A program made the translations under genes and the position numbers. DNA of 40,626 bases, from positions 1 through 40,626 of the forward strand of contig JBBRNH010000047.1 of assembly GCA_038230415.1 (NCBI GenBank). The letters are read 5' to 3'. This DNA comes from JBBRNH01 sp038230415. GTDB taxonomy: Bacteria; Bacteroidota; Bacteroidia; Cytophagales; Spirosomataceae. Under the pieces are notes generated by a model. That model did no database searches. It had not been told where the DNA came from and was given only the letters and a program-made list of their open reading frames with translations. This document shows positions 1-9,400 of the stretch, piece by piece. How positions within the stretch are numbered: position 1 is the first letter of the stretch; each line of letters starts with the position of its first letter.

Positions 1-329
1 AGATGGCGAAGACATCGGCCAAACTCGCACTTCTGGCCGAAGCACAGTTGCCTTACGTCTCACTTCTCACTGATCCGACAACGGGGGGCGTTACGGCTTC
101 GTTTGCTATGCTCGGCGATTTCAATATTTCTGAGCCGGGTGCATTGATTGGCTTTGCCGGTCCACGTGTTATTCGTGAAACAATTGGCAAGGATTTACCG
201 AAAGACTTTCAAAGTGCCGAGTTTATATTAGAACACGGCTTTTTAGATTTTATCGTTGACCGGAAAGATTTGAAAGATAAGCTGAGCAGTTTGCTTAAAA
301 TGGTTCATCATCCTGCATCGTTGAGTTAA
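1..329 (+). CDS. accD: Acetyl-CoA carboxylase carboxyltransferase beta subunit, C-terminal part
   Basis: This is the C-terminal ~108 residues of AccD; the gene starts before the window and the frame runs from base 3. AccD is the cytoplasmic beta subunit of the carboxyltransferase that makes malonyl-CoA for fatty-acid synthesis. The visible crotonase-fold residues include PYVSLLTDPTTGGVTASFA (about residues 17-35 of the visible part), the GFAGPRVI stretch and the usual end with LEHGFLDFIVDR followed by a short Lys-rich helix. These match the conserved end of the family. The gene is followed by a strong hairpin terminator. The Met at base 3 is internal and is not the true start. The identification is firm; only the missing N-terminal half, including the zinc ribbon, cannot be checked. 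Confidence 0.93.
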   Translation, partial: MAKTSAKLALLAEAQLPYVSLLTDPTTGGVTASFAMLGDFNISEPGALIGFAGPRVIRETIGKDLPKDFQSAEFILEHGFLDFIVDRKDLKDKLSSLLKMVHHPASLS

Positions 330-380
330 ATACTATAAGTTTCCACGTGAAACATTTTGCGGATTTTCAGAAATTCCACA

Positions 381-433
381 GTTTCCAACAAAAAACACGA
401 ACCTATAATAGGTTCGTGTTTTTTGTTGGAAAC
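381..433. terminator. Bidirectional intrinsic terminator, 25-bp perfect hairpin
   Basis: The arms 381-405 and 409-433 are perfect inverted repeats separated by a 3-base loop. Each strand has a run of T after the GC-containing core (ACGAACCT/AGGTTCGT), so it can terminate transcription from both sides. It lies between the convergent accD and DUF4175 genes, exactly where a shared terminator is expected. Confidence 0.9.
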
Positions 434-441
434 TCAGTCAG

Positions 442-3400
442 TTATTTTTTATTGGTGATGCCTTGCAAATATTGGTTTGATTGTTTTTTATAAAACTCGT
501 TGTAATTAGGTGTGACCGAGCGCAATACCTCTGTTTGCCGTTGCTGCGACTGGGCGTTTGAATCTAACCCAACCGGCGGTTTACGTACCGGAGCCTGTGC
601 CGTTTTTGACTCTCGCTTGGTGTCTTCCTCCTGCTGACGGAGAGCCTTCTCCGATTCAAGCAACCGCGTTACAATCTCATTTTGCCGATTAAGAGTCTGC
701 GGATTCACCCGTTTGTTGACCAAATCAGTCTCAGTCTGATCCATCTTTTCCAGCAACTCCTGCACCTGTTTTTCCTGCCCTTTGCCAGCTTCGGTTCCTT
801 TGGCTTTATCCTGCATTTCTTTTAATAACTTACGAATCATGGCCTGTTGAGCAGCTAATTGAGACAATTCTTCCGACAACCCCTGGCCCGATTTTCCACT
901 TTTCGAGAGTTTATCCATCTTACCATTCACGTCTTTCTGCATTTCTCCCAAACCCTGCCCTTGCTCAGGTTTCTTGCCTTTTTTACCTCCTTTTCCACTC
1001 CCCGGCATGGCCATTGCGTTCATTTGAGCCTGCATTTGCTTCAGCGCGTCGCTCAACATCAGGGCCAGATTATTAATGCTGGTCATGGTGAATTGCTGTT
1101 TCGACGAAGCCATACTCAACCGTCGTTCGCGTAATTCCCGCACACTTTCGTCCATGTAATACTTCATATTGGTAAGCTCGCGGGTCACAAATGGCTGAAT
1201 CTGAACCACTCGCGTAGCTAAGGCATTCAGGCTATCTTCAATCACTTTGGCATCGTCCTGAAGTTTAAGCTGCTCCTGCGAGAGTTTTACCAAGCGCGGG
1301 TCCTGGAGGTTCATACCCCGGAAATCTTTCATCAACCGCTCCTGATCGAAGGAGAGCGTGAGCAGGTTTTCGAGCAACGCCCGGATGTCATCCATGTTCT
1401 CGGTTGCCTCTTTCATTTCCATTGACTCCATAGATTCGCGCATTGCTTTTGCCATGCTTTTCATGGATTTTGATGTCTTGCTCTGCGACGACGACGCTTT
1501 TTTGCTCTGTTGTTTTTTCAATTCCTCAGACGCTTTTTGCATCTCATTTTCGATCTCCTGCTGTTTATCTTCTTGATCGTCGGGTGTGCGGAGTTGCTCT
1601 TTCTCGGCTTCCTTTTCTAACTCTTTCAATTGCTCTTGCAACTCCTTAAAAGCTTCCTGCGCCTTTTTCTGTGCGTCTTCTTGTTCTTTTTGCTGCTGAT
1701 CGTCTTTTGCTTTTTGGTCTGGCGACTGCTTTTTGTCGGGCTGTTTAGCTTCCGGCGATTTCTGATCGGACTGTTTCTGATCGGGTTGTTTCTCGTTTTC
1801 CTTCGCTTCCTGATCTTGCTTTTCAGCTTGTTTTTCGAGTTCCTGAATCGCAGCTTCTGTCTTCTGATCCATCTGCAATTGCTTGAAGAGTTTCAAGGCC
1901 CGCTTCAAATCATTCTCCATGTTGCGCTCTTTACGGTTGAGTTTATCGAGGGTTTCAGCGGCTTTGTCATCCCGTTTTTGTTCCAGCATCTGCTTTAACT
2001 GCTCATACAACTGCTTCGATTCGGGGTCAAGCATTTCTTTGAAGAGCTTCTCCAACTGCTGCATTTTTTCCTGCATCTGTTGGTTTTGCTGCATGAACCG
2101 CTGCTGTGTTTCGTTGGTCTTCTGCATCTGCTCCTGCATCTTTTGCAACTCCTGCATCAGTTCGTCGCGCTTCTGGAGGATATCCTGCAACTGCTTTTTA
2201 TCCTGAAAATCGGCGGTTTTGCGCGTCCGAATCCGGTTTTCCATAGCGGCCAGTTCTTTTTTGATGGCCTGAGCTTTAGCTAAGGCATCGCTGATGTCTT
2301 TCTCTGTCTTCTCCGCGCTTTTGCTCACCTGCTCCTGCACGTCTTTGGCCGACGGAATTTCGAATGTAAACGGCACCGACTTGGCCGCTTTGGGGCCGTT
2401 CACACCGTCGTTATCCCAAACCTGTACGAAGTACTCCAAGCGGTCTTCCTTGCCTAATTTCAGACTATCTAAGAACCAGTTGTAAGCGAAGTTTTGCGAA
2501 GTGGTGTTGCGGTTGAACGAAATTTCGCGCTGCGTATATGCCGACGTTTTGCCCTCCCGCGTAATGCGGTAGTTGAGACTCATTTTTGAGAAACCGTAAT
2601 CATCGGCCACAAGCCCCGACAGCGCGATGAAGTTATAGGTAGCCGTATCCTGCAACCGGCTCAACGTGATTTGCGGGAAACGGTCAGCAATAACCTGAAT
2701 GCCATAACTCACCGATGACGGAGTTGGTACATCCCGGTTACGGAGTTGCACGGCATAGTCCGTCGTAGATTTTACCCGGCGGCTAATTTCAAACTCGCCC
2801 TCCCCTACCCGCTCGGCAACGGCGGGAAGTGCTTCGCGCGAGAATTTCAGCGCAATCGAATCGGCATGGCTCGTGGCAAACCGCCATTTAACCGTTGTTC
2901 CCTCCGGCACGAGCAAGTTGCCTACGTTAGCAAGGGCTTCGGCAGGCTTGCTCAGATAAGCCGGGTAGTTTAGCAAAACATCGAACGACAGAATCGCCGG
3001 GCGATCAATCAGTGTCAACTCGTAATCAGACGACCGAAACCCGGAGCCTTCCAGAAAGAAATTAAAATCTCGCTGGAGGTTATCAAACTTATGTTGAAAC
3101 GTATCTCCGACGGGTTCTAATTTGAATCGTGTACCATCAACAACCACAAAAACCGACTGCGGAATAGCGGATCCTTTCAGTTTGATAGACAGCGTAAAAT
3201 CTTCATTTCTGAACGCCCGGAATGATTTATTCTGCACCAGAAACCGAAACGGAGCTTCGGGCGCAAACTCGCGGTTGTAGTTCACGATCCGGTTTGAGGA
3301 TGCCGAGAAAAACGCCGGATTTACAATCAACACCAATAAAATGAGCAACATCGGTGGCAGAGCATACTTCAAAAAACGCCGATTTTTATTGAGTTGGATA

Positions 3401-3840
3401 GCATTGGCAAAGCGCGTGATGAGCAACTGCTGCGACCGTTGCTGCAAGCTGGCCTGCAACAAATCGCTTTGTTGCGACGTGATAGCCTGCAATTGGAGCG
3501 TATTGAGCAGTTTATCACCAATTTCCGGGAAAAAACTACCGATTTGCCGGGCTGCTTCCGAATCGCTCAACGGGCGGTTCAGGCCGTATAAACCCAGCAA
3601 TGGGCGCACCACAAAAACGCCCATACTGACCACCGCAACGGCCAGCGAACCGAAGAGCAAAATACCCCGCCCGGCAGAATTTAGGTGGCCGACAAACTCA
3701 ACCGTGTTCGCCAACAGGAACAATCCACCCGCGATGGCAATAAAAAATAAAGACCCTTTAACCAATTGGTTCTGAAAATACCGCTTCTTGAATTCGTCAA
3801 TTCGTTGTAGCAGCGTGTTGTAGGCAGTTGTCTGTTTCAT
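442..3840 (-). CDS. DUF4175 family membrane-anchored coiled-coil protein
   Basis: This 1132-residue protein has two membrane segments near the N terminus (about 29-47 and 60-78) and a third near 158-178. A periplasm-like beta region follows to about residue 500, then a very long Gln/Lys/Glu-rich coiled coil (about 500-850), and a Gly/Lys-rich tail with GSGKGGKKGKK near 945. This architecture matches the large DUF4175 proteins of Bacteroidota, whose exact role is not established. The start ATG overlaps the stop of the upstream 118-aa gene (ATGA, 3837-3840), which suggests translational coupling. The extreme Q/K/E bias of the middle means many shorter shadow frames on the other strand look hydrophobic, but they are not genes. 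The family call is good; any function beyond an envelope-linked structural role is unknown. Confidence 0.82.
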   Translation of the reverse strand: MKQTTAYNTLLQRIDEFKKRYFQNQLVKGSLFFIAIAGGLFLLANTVEFVGHLNSAGRGILLFGSLAVAVVSMGVFVVRPLLGLYGLNRPLSDSEAARQIGSFFPEIGDKLLNTLQLQAITSQQSDLLQASLQQRSQQLLITRFANAIQLNKNRRFLKYALPPMLLILLVLIVNPAFFSASSNRIVNYNREFAPEAPFRFLVQNKSFRAFRNEDFTLSIKLKGSAIPQSVFVVVDGTRFKLEPVGDTFQHKFDNLQRDFNFFLEGSGFRSSDYELTLIDRPAILSFDVLLNYPAYLSKPAEALANVGNLLVPEGTTVKWRFATSHADSIALKFSREALPAVAERVGEGEFEISRRVKSTTDYAVQLRNRDVPTPSSVSYGIQVIADRFPQITLSRLQDTATYNFIALSGLVADDYGFSKMSLNYRITREGKTSAYTQREISFNRNTTSQNFAYNWFLDSLKLGKEDRLEYFVQVWDNDGVNGPKAAKSVPFTFEIPSAKDVQEQVSKSAEKTEKDISDALAKAQAIKKELAAMENRIRTRKTADFQDKKQLQDILQKRDELMQELQKMQEQMQKTNETQQRFMQQNQQMQEKMQQLEKLFKEMLDPESKQLYEQLKQMLEQKRDDKAAETLDKLNRKERNMENDLKRALKLFKQLQMDQKTEAAIQELEKQAEKQDQEAKENEKQPDQKQSDQKSPEAKQPDKKQSPDQKAKDDQQQKEQEDAQKKAQEAFKELQEQLKELEKEAEKEQLRTPDDQEDKQQEIENEMQKASEELKKQQSKKASSSQSKTSKSMKSMAKAMRESMESMEMKEATENMDDIRALLENLLTLSFDQERLMKDFRGMNLQDPRLVKLSQEQLKLQDDAKVIEDSLNALATRVVQIQPFVTRELTNMKYYMDESVRELRERRLSMASSKQQFTMTSINNLALMLSDALKQMQAQMNAMAMPGSGKGGKKGKKPEQGQGLGEMQKDVNGKMDKLSKSGKSGQGLSEELSQLAAQQAMIRKLLKEMQDKAKGTEAGKGQEKQVQELLEKMDQTETDLVNKRVNPQTLNRQNEIVTRLLESEKALRQQEEDTKRESKTAQAPVRKPPVGLDSNAQSQQRQTEVLRSVTPNYNEFYKKQSNQYLQGITNKK

Positions 3841-4193
3841 AGCGTAAAGTCGGCTTCTTTGGCAAAATAATTCAGTACGTGTTGTTGTAAAAAGGATTCC
3901 TGTTCTGATAAATTGGCGTATGGCAGCGGTTTGGCGAGGTTCCAGATCGGCCAGCCGTCTTTGTCATACCCATCAAATTCGTAGTAGCCCGGCAAACTCA
4001 TCACCTTGCAAACGGCAATGTGCAACAGGTCTTGTTTCTGCTCTTTTGTGTATCGGCGCGGGCCTTTGCCAAGTTCCTGAATCCCGACCAGAAACAGCAC
4101 CGCGTTCAGGTCGGCGGGACGTTTGCCAACGGTAGCTTCTAACCAGTTCAGAAGGCGGTTCCAGTCGGTTTGTCTGTCTGTATATGTTGTCAT
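3837..4193 (-). CDS. Small conserved hypothetical protein, coupled to the DUF4175 gene
   Basis: This is a 118-residue soluble protein without a signal peptide or membrane segment. It is rich in aromatic residues in its second half (YYEFDGYDKDGWPIW, about 70-84). I do not recognise a named domain. It is the upstream gene of the pair and its TGA overlaps the ATG of the DUF4175 gene by four bases (ATGA). The two are therefore probably co-transcribed and translationally coupled, and a shared role is likely. Codon use and the tight overlap support a real gene. The chosen start gives MTTYTDRQTDWNRL; no clear Shine-Dalgarno is seen, as is usual in this phylum. Confidence 0.72.
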   Translation of the reverse strand: MTTYTDRQTDWNRLLNWLEATVGKRPADLNAVLFLVGIQELGKGPRRYTKEQKQDLLHIAVCKVMSLPGYYEFDGYDKDGWPIWNLAKPLPYANLSEQESFLQQHVLNYFAKEADFTL

Positions 4194-4288
4194 TGTCTAT
4201 CCTGTAAATTGCACGATGCCAGCTTGTTAGTTTGGGTCTGAGAAGTCTGGTAAGATACGAACAACGGTTTAACTATTAAACGCCCGCT

Positions 4289-4993
4289 ATGCGCCAGTTT
4301 ATACAAAATCTATTTGCCGACTTCATTGAACTGGTTTTTCCATCAGCCTGTCTCGGTTGCGGGCAAATTATAGCATCGGGCGAAATCGTTCTCTGCACGA
4401 CCTGTCGGTTCACGCTTCCTGAAACCGGCCACCATCGCGCCGGTCAGCAAGATTTGAGCAATAAGTTTGCCGGAAAAATTCCCGTCACGGCGGCTTATTC
4501 ATATCTGCACTTTACAAAGGGCGGAACGGTACAACGGCTCATTCACCGCATCAAATACAATGGCCGCAAAGAAGCCGGGCGCGAGGTTGCCCGGTGGTAC
4601 GGCCACCTCCTTGCCGACGAAAATCAAATCGTATCGAAAGCCGATATGCTCGTTGGTGTACCATTGCACAAAAGCCGGTTACGGCAACGCGGCTATAATC
4701 AGGCCGATTGGATTGCCGAAGGAATGGCCGAAGGTCTGGGTATTCTGCACCGAACCGATGTTATGGTGCGGGTAAAGTTCGCCGGGTCGCAAACGCGCCG
4801 GAATCGCTTAGAACGCTGGCAAAATGTGAAAACCGTCTTTGCCGTAGCCAAACCTGACGACGTAAAAGGCAAGCATATCATCGTTGTGGACGATGTGATG
4901 ACAACTGGCGCAACGGTTGAAGCCTGTGCTATTGAACTCCTTAAAGCCGGATGCCGCGAAGTAAGTGTGCTGACACTGGCGGCAACGCGGTAA
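4289..4993 (+). CDS. comF: ComF family phosphoribosyltransferase-like protein
   Basis: This 234-residue protein has the two ComF hallmarks. The first is an N-terminal four-cysteine zinc-binding ribbon (C21, C24, C36, C39; pattern CLGC...CTTC). The second is a C-terminal type I phosphoribosyltransferase fold with the PRPP-binding loop IIVVDDVMTTGAT at about residues 195-207. A conserved RxRGYNQA stretch lies in the middle (about 131-138). ComF homologues are needed for uptake of single-stranded DNA during natural transformation in several bacteria, and many genomes keep them without proven competence. The gene stands alone, divergent from the 118-aa gene and followed by a convergent terminator. 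The family is certain; a role in competence here is inferred. Confidence 0.9.
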   Translation: MRQFIQNLFADFIELVFPSACLGCGQIIASGEIVLCTTCRFTLPETGHHRAGQQDLSNKFAGKIPVTAAYSYLHFTKGGTVQRLIHRIKYNGRKEAGREVARWYGHLLADENQIVSKADMLVGVPLHKSRLRQRGYNQADWIAEGMAEGLGILHRTDVMVRVKFAGSQTRRNRLERWQNVKTVFAVAKPDDVKGKHIIVVDDVMTTGATVEACAIELLKAGCREVSVLTLAATR

Positions 4994-4997
4994 AAAC

Positions 4998-5033
4998 AAG
5001 AAGCCCGCATCTAATACCAGATGCGGGCTTCTT
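4998..5033. terminator. Intrinsic terminator between comF and gldJ
   Basis: A 15-bp perfect inverted repeat (arms 4998-5012 and 5019-5033, loop of 6) contains the GC-rich core GCCCGCATCT/AGATGCGGGC, with AA/TT-rich flanks. It sits five bases after the comF stop and 17 bases before the end of the convergent gldJ gene, so it probably serves both. Confidence 0.85.
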
Positions 5034-5050
5034 ACCAAAACCGTTCTTGA

Positions 5051-6331
5051 TTACTGATTTCGACCGACGCTAATCATCGCACACCGGAAACCGATTGTGG
5101 CCGTTGCCGAATCCTGCGCTAAGAAACGACGGGTTCCGGGAGCCAGCCAATACGCTACGTCGCTCCACGAACCGCCTTTGTAGACCCGCAGTTCATCATC
5201 AATAATCGATTCATTAGCCTTTTTATTGTAGTTCTTGGCTTCGTCAAGGTAGCCATTGCGCCGAACGGGGTTCAGGTCGTTCACGTCCTGATAGGACAGC
5301 GGACGATACACATCCATCACCCACTCGTTTACATTACCTGACATGTTGTACAGACCGAAATCGTTGGCCGGGTAGTTATAAATCTCTGATGTGATGATGG
5401 CTTTATCGTTTGAGCGACCCGCGATACCAGCGTAGTCTCCCCGCGCCCGCTTGAAGTTTGCCAGCATCTGGCCCTGTTTTTTACCTTTCTTGGGATTCCG
5501 AACCGACGAACCATCCCAGGGGTAAATCCGCTGATTCGACTGGTTTTCGTCTAAGTACTGCGTTCCGATGAGTGCTTTGGCGGCATATTCCCATTCGGCT
5601 TCGGTGGGCAGCCGGTATTCGGGCAAAATCAACCCGCTTTCTATACTTGGACGCGCCACAGTGCTTGCCGTTGCTGTTTCGGCCAGACCGGCAGCCGGTT
5701 CATCTTTTTTCGATTTGCGCTTCAGCGAAAAGCCTTTCTTAGCCTTACCACCCGCGTTGCCTAACTTCCCGCCTTTTTTGGCGAGGTCGTTATTGACAGC
5801 ATTGGTGCGCCAACCCGCATAGTCATTGGCCTGTTCCCAGGATACGCCCACTACGGGATAATAGCGAAAAGCCGGGAAACGCAGGTATTGGGTCACATAA
5901 GAATCATTAAACGACAATGGGCTTGCCCAAACGTTAGTATCAGGCAATGCGCGATTAACGACCTCAGCCGATGAATCACGTTGAATAGCCGACAGGTATT
6001 CGAGGTAATGAACGTTGGCAATTTCGGTTTCGTCCATATAAAACGACTGAATCGAGACCGTCCGTTCGCGGTTATCACGCGAGTTCATTACGTCTTCTTC
6101 CAGCGCACCCATCGTAAACCGGCCACCCTCAATAAAGATTAGGTTTGGCCCGCCGTTCAGCCCTTTGAATGATTTCACCTGAAAACCGTCTTTCTGGTTG
6201 TAGGCGATTCCCGTCGCCGTACTCGTTTTGCCGGGTTTCACGCTCGTCGGGTTCTTTGGCTTGCACGACGCTAAGGCAGCTACCGCCAGCAGCACCCAGG
6301 CCGCCCGTTGTAAATCCGATGGTTTAATCAT
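5051..6331 (-). CDS. gldJ: Gliding motility lipoprotein GldJ
   Basis: This 426-residue protein begins with a lipoprotein signal (ALASC, Cys23). It then carries an FGE-sulfatase (SUMF1-like) domain with PNLIFIEGGRFTMG (about 62-75), SFYMDETEIANVHYLEYL, VVGVSWEQANDYAGWR, RLPTEAEWEYAA and a C-terminal GGSWSD...GFRCAM. The DETE(I/V)xNxxYLEYL and NDFGLYNMSGNVNEWVMDVYRPL stretches are typical of GldJ rather than GldK. GldJ is an outer-membrane-associated lipoprotein required for gliding and for stability of GldK in the type IX secretion machine. A Lys-rich insert of about 40 residues (KKGGKLGNAGGKAKKG region, about residue 185-230) interrupts the domain, as in other GldJ proteins. The gene lies directly downstream of mfd on the same strand, 86 bases away. 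Confidence 0.88.
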   Translation of the reverse strand: MIKPSDLQRAAWVLLAVAALASCKPKNPTSVKPGKTSTATGIAYNQKDGFQVKSFKGLNGGPNLIFIEGGRFTMGALEEDVMNSRDNRERTVSIQSFYMDETEIANVHYLEYLSAIQRDSSAEVVNRALPDTNVWASPLSFNDSYVTQYLRFPAFRYYPVVGVSWEQANDYAGWRTNAVNNDLAKKGGKLGNAGGKAKKGFSLKRKSKKDEPAAGLAETATASTVARPSIESGLILPEYRLPTEAEWEYAAKALIGTQYLDENQSNQRIYPWDGSSVRNPKKGKKQGQMLANFKRARGDYAGIAGRSNDKAIITSEIYNYPANDFGLYNMSGNVNEWVMDVYRPLSYQDVNDLNPVRRNGYLDEAKNYNKKANESIIDDELRVYKGGSWSDVAYWLAPGTRRFLAQDSATATIGFRCAMISVGRNQ

Positions 6332-6381
6332 TGTTTTATCAGTTGTATTGGTTCGTCGTTCGCGGTTCGTCGTTTATACCT

Positions 6382-6404
6382 CAGTTCGTAGTTAGTACGA
6401 ACTG
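6382..6404. repeat. Small hairpin in the mfd-gldJ spacer
   Basis: A perfect 9-bp inverted repeat (CAGTTCGTA/TACGAACTG) has a 5-base loop. The rest of the spacer is a low-complexity GTTCGTCG repeat (about 6346-6376). There is no T-run after the hairpin on the minus strand, so it is not a good terminator, and a weak attenuator or repeat remnant is possible. Confidence 0.4.
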
Positions 6405-6417
6405 TAAATCACGAACT

Positions 6418-9400
6418 TTACTCGGTTAATGCTGTTAAAATGCGGTCCAACTCCTCTACCGAATTCACGTTTTCCTGCGTAAAAATCGGTCGTCCTTTAG
6501 CTTCTTTCAGTGAGAATATCCGGGGGGTTCTCTTGAGGTATTCAATTACCTTGCCAAAGCCCTCGGAGTTAAAGAAGGCTTCGACCGCCCGATTGTTCTC
6601 GTTAGAAACGAAGTAGCCTTTGAGAATATTATTTTTGAGCGTCAGCTTCTCCAAATGCAGCTTTTCAGCTTTCCAGCGCACGTTCACCATCTTGATCAAA
6701 TTCCCGACTTCTACCGGCAGCGGCCCAAACCGATCCAGCACTTCCTGACCAAATGCTACCAATTCAGCTTCGGTTTTGAGGTCATCCAGGCGGGTGTACA
6801 ACGCCAGCCGTTCCGAGATATTTTGCACGTAGCGTTCAGGAATGACCACCGGCAAATCGGTTTCGATTACCGTATCGGGCAAGCTCAGGTTGAGGTCACC
6901 GGGTTTGGTCTCGAACATATCCTTAAACTCGGTCTCGCGGAGTTCCTGCACGGTTTCATCCAAGATTTTATGGTAGGTATCAAAACCCAGATCATTGATG
7001 AATCCGCTTTGTTCGGCTCCCAGCAAATTACCCGCCCCCCGAATGTCCAGATCACGCATGGCAATTTTGAAGCCTTCGCCGAGGTCAGAGAAATCTTCGA
7101 GCGTTTGGAGCCGTTTTCGGGCATCGGTCGAAAGCGTGGACGGCGGGGGCGTGAGGAGATAACAAAACGCTTTCCGGTTCGACCGCCCTACCCTACCCCG
7201 CATCTGATGCAGGTCTGACATCCCGAAATTTTGCGCCGAGTTAATGATGATGGTATTGGCATTGGAAATATCCAGCCCTGACTCGATGATGTTGGTCGAA
7301 ACCAGCACGTCGAAATCGCCTTCGATAAAGCGTGTCATTACCTTTTCGAGTTTATCGCCTTCCATCTGCCCGTGTGCTACCCCAATTCGGGCATCCGGCA
7401 CGAGTCGCATCACTAAATTGCCGATACTCTCGATGTCATTTACGCGATTATGCACGAAAAACACCTGCCCGCCCCGCCGAATTTCGTAGCTGATGGCATC
7501 CCGAATCAGAGCCTCATTAAAACTATGCACCTCGGTCGTAACGGGTTGGCGATTGGGCGGGGGCGTGGCAATAACCGACAAGTCACGTGCGCCCATAAGC
7601 GAGAAGTGCAACGTGCGCGGGATAGGCGTGGCCGTTAGGGTAAGCACGTCCACCTCAACGCGCATTTCTTTGAGCCGGTCTTTGGTTTTTACGCCAAATT
7701 TCTGCTCTTCATCAATCACCAACAGACCCAAATCTTTGAATTTTATGTCTTTATTCACAATCCGGTGCGTCCCGATCAAAATATTGATGTGGCCCGACGA
7801 GACTTCTTTCAGGATTTCTTTGGTTTGGGCCGCCGTGCGGAAACGGTTGATGTAGTCAATTTTCACCGGGAAATCGCTCATCCGTTCCGAAAACGTGCGG
7901 AAGTGTTGCATCGCCAGAATGGTGGTTGGCACCAAAACGGCCACCTGCTTACCATCCGTCACAGCCTTAAACGCGGCCCGGATAGCCACCTCGGTTTTGC
8001 CGAAACCCACATCGCCACAAACAAGCCGGTCCATTGGATGCGGGCGTTCCATGTCGTCCTTCACGTCGTTAGTGGCTTTGGCCTGATCGGGGGTGTCTTC
8101 GTACATGAACGATGATTCGAGTTCGACCTGCAAAAAACTGTCACGGCTAAACTGAAACCCCGACGATGTCCGGCGTTTGGCATAGAGCGCAATGAGTTCA
8201 CGGGCAATGTCTTTAACCTGTTTCCTGACCCGCGATTTTTTGTTTTCCCACTCCTGCGAACCCAATTTACTCATCAACGGCGGGCCACCTTCTTTGCCGC
8301 TGTATTTGGCGATTTTGTGCAGGCTGTGAATACTGACGAGCAGAATATCATTGTCGCGGTAAATGAGCCGGATGGCTTCCTGCACCCCATCGCCAACCGG
8401 CACCCGTTCTAACCCCGCAAACCGCCCGATGCCGTGATCAATGTGCGTCACAAAATCGCCGGGTTGCAGCGTTTTGAGTTCGCGCAGAGTCAGGGCCTTT
8501 GACTTAGAAAACTTGTCCTGAACCTTGTATTTGAAATATCGGTCGAAAATTTGATGGTCAGTGAAGAGAACAATTTTCATCGTTTCGTCCGTAAAGCCTT
8601 CGCGCAGGCCGATGTTGAGCGGCTGAAATTTCAGTTTCGGGTCGAGTTCGTCAAAAATCACCCGGAGCCGTTCGAGTTGCTTCTGTGACTCGGCGGCAAT
8701 GATATTGGTAAAGCCCTTCGATTGATTTTCGGCCAGATTGTCCACCAATCGCTTAAAGTCTTTGTTAAACGCGGGCTGTATTTTCGACGGATAGCTGAGC
8801 TTATTTTCGGTCTTGAAATAGACCTTCCGCCCAAACTCCACCGTCCGCATCTCCTTCAACTGATTCAAAAATGACCGGCGCGTCTCGAACAAATCCGTCG
8901 GGTCCATCACTACTTGCACCCCGCCTTTGCCGCCAATTGTGGCCTCGAAACTCTGCTCAACTTTCTCGAAACAGGTCTCGATTATTTCGAGCGTGAACTC
9001 CACATCTTTGGCCCAAACGGTGGCAGTCTTGGGCAGAAACTCCAAAAATGGCTGCCTGATTTCCTGCGTAAGTTTGGTTTGAATGTTCGGGATGATGTTC
9101 ACAAACTCGGCATCGCCCGTCGAAAGCTGCGTTTCGGGGTTAAACGTGCGGATGCTTTCGACCTCATCATCAAACAGATCAATGCGGTACGGAAACTCGC
9201 TGGCAAACGAAAACACGTCAATAATGCCGCCCCGGACCGAAAACTGCCCCGCTTCGTACACAAAATCGGCCTTCTCGAACTCGTAGCTATTGAGCAACTC
9301 AGCCACGAAACTCACGTCAAGTTTTTCGCCCTTCCGCACCGTGAGCGTGTTGGCCGTCAGCGACCGTTTGTTGATTACCTTCTCTGACAACGCTTCCGGG

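Noticed and set aside
1630..1998. Hydrophobic Leu/Phe-rich open frame on the + strand opposite the DUF4175 gene
   Set aside because: It is the mirror of the Gln/Lys/Glu-rich coiled coil; the hydrophobic residues arise from complementary codons.
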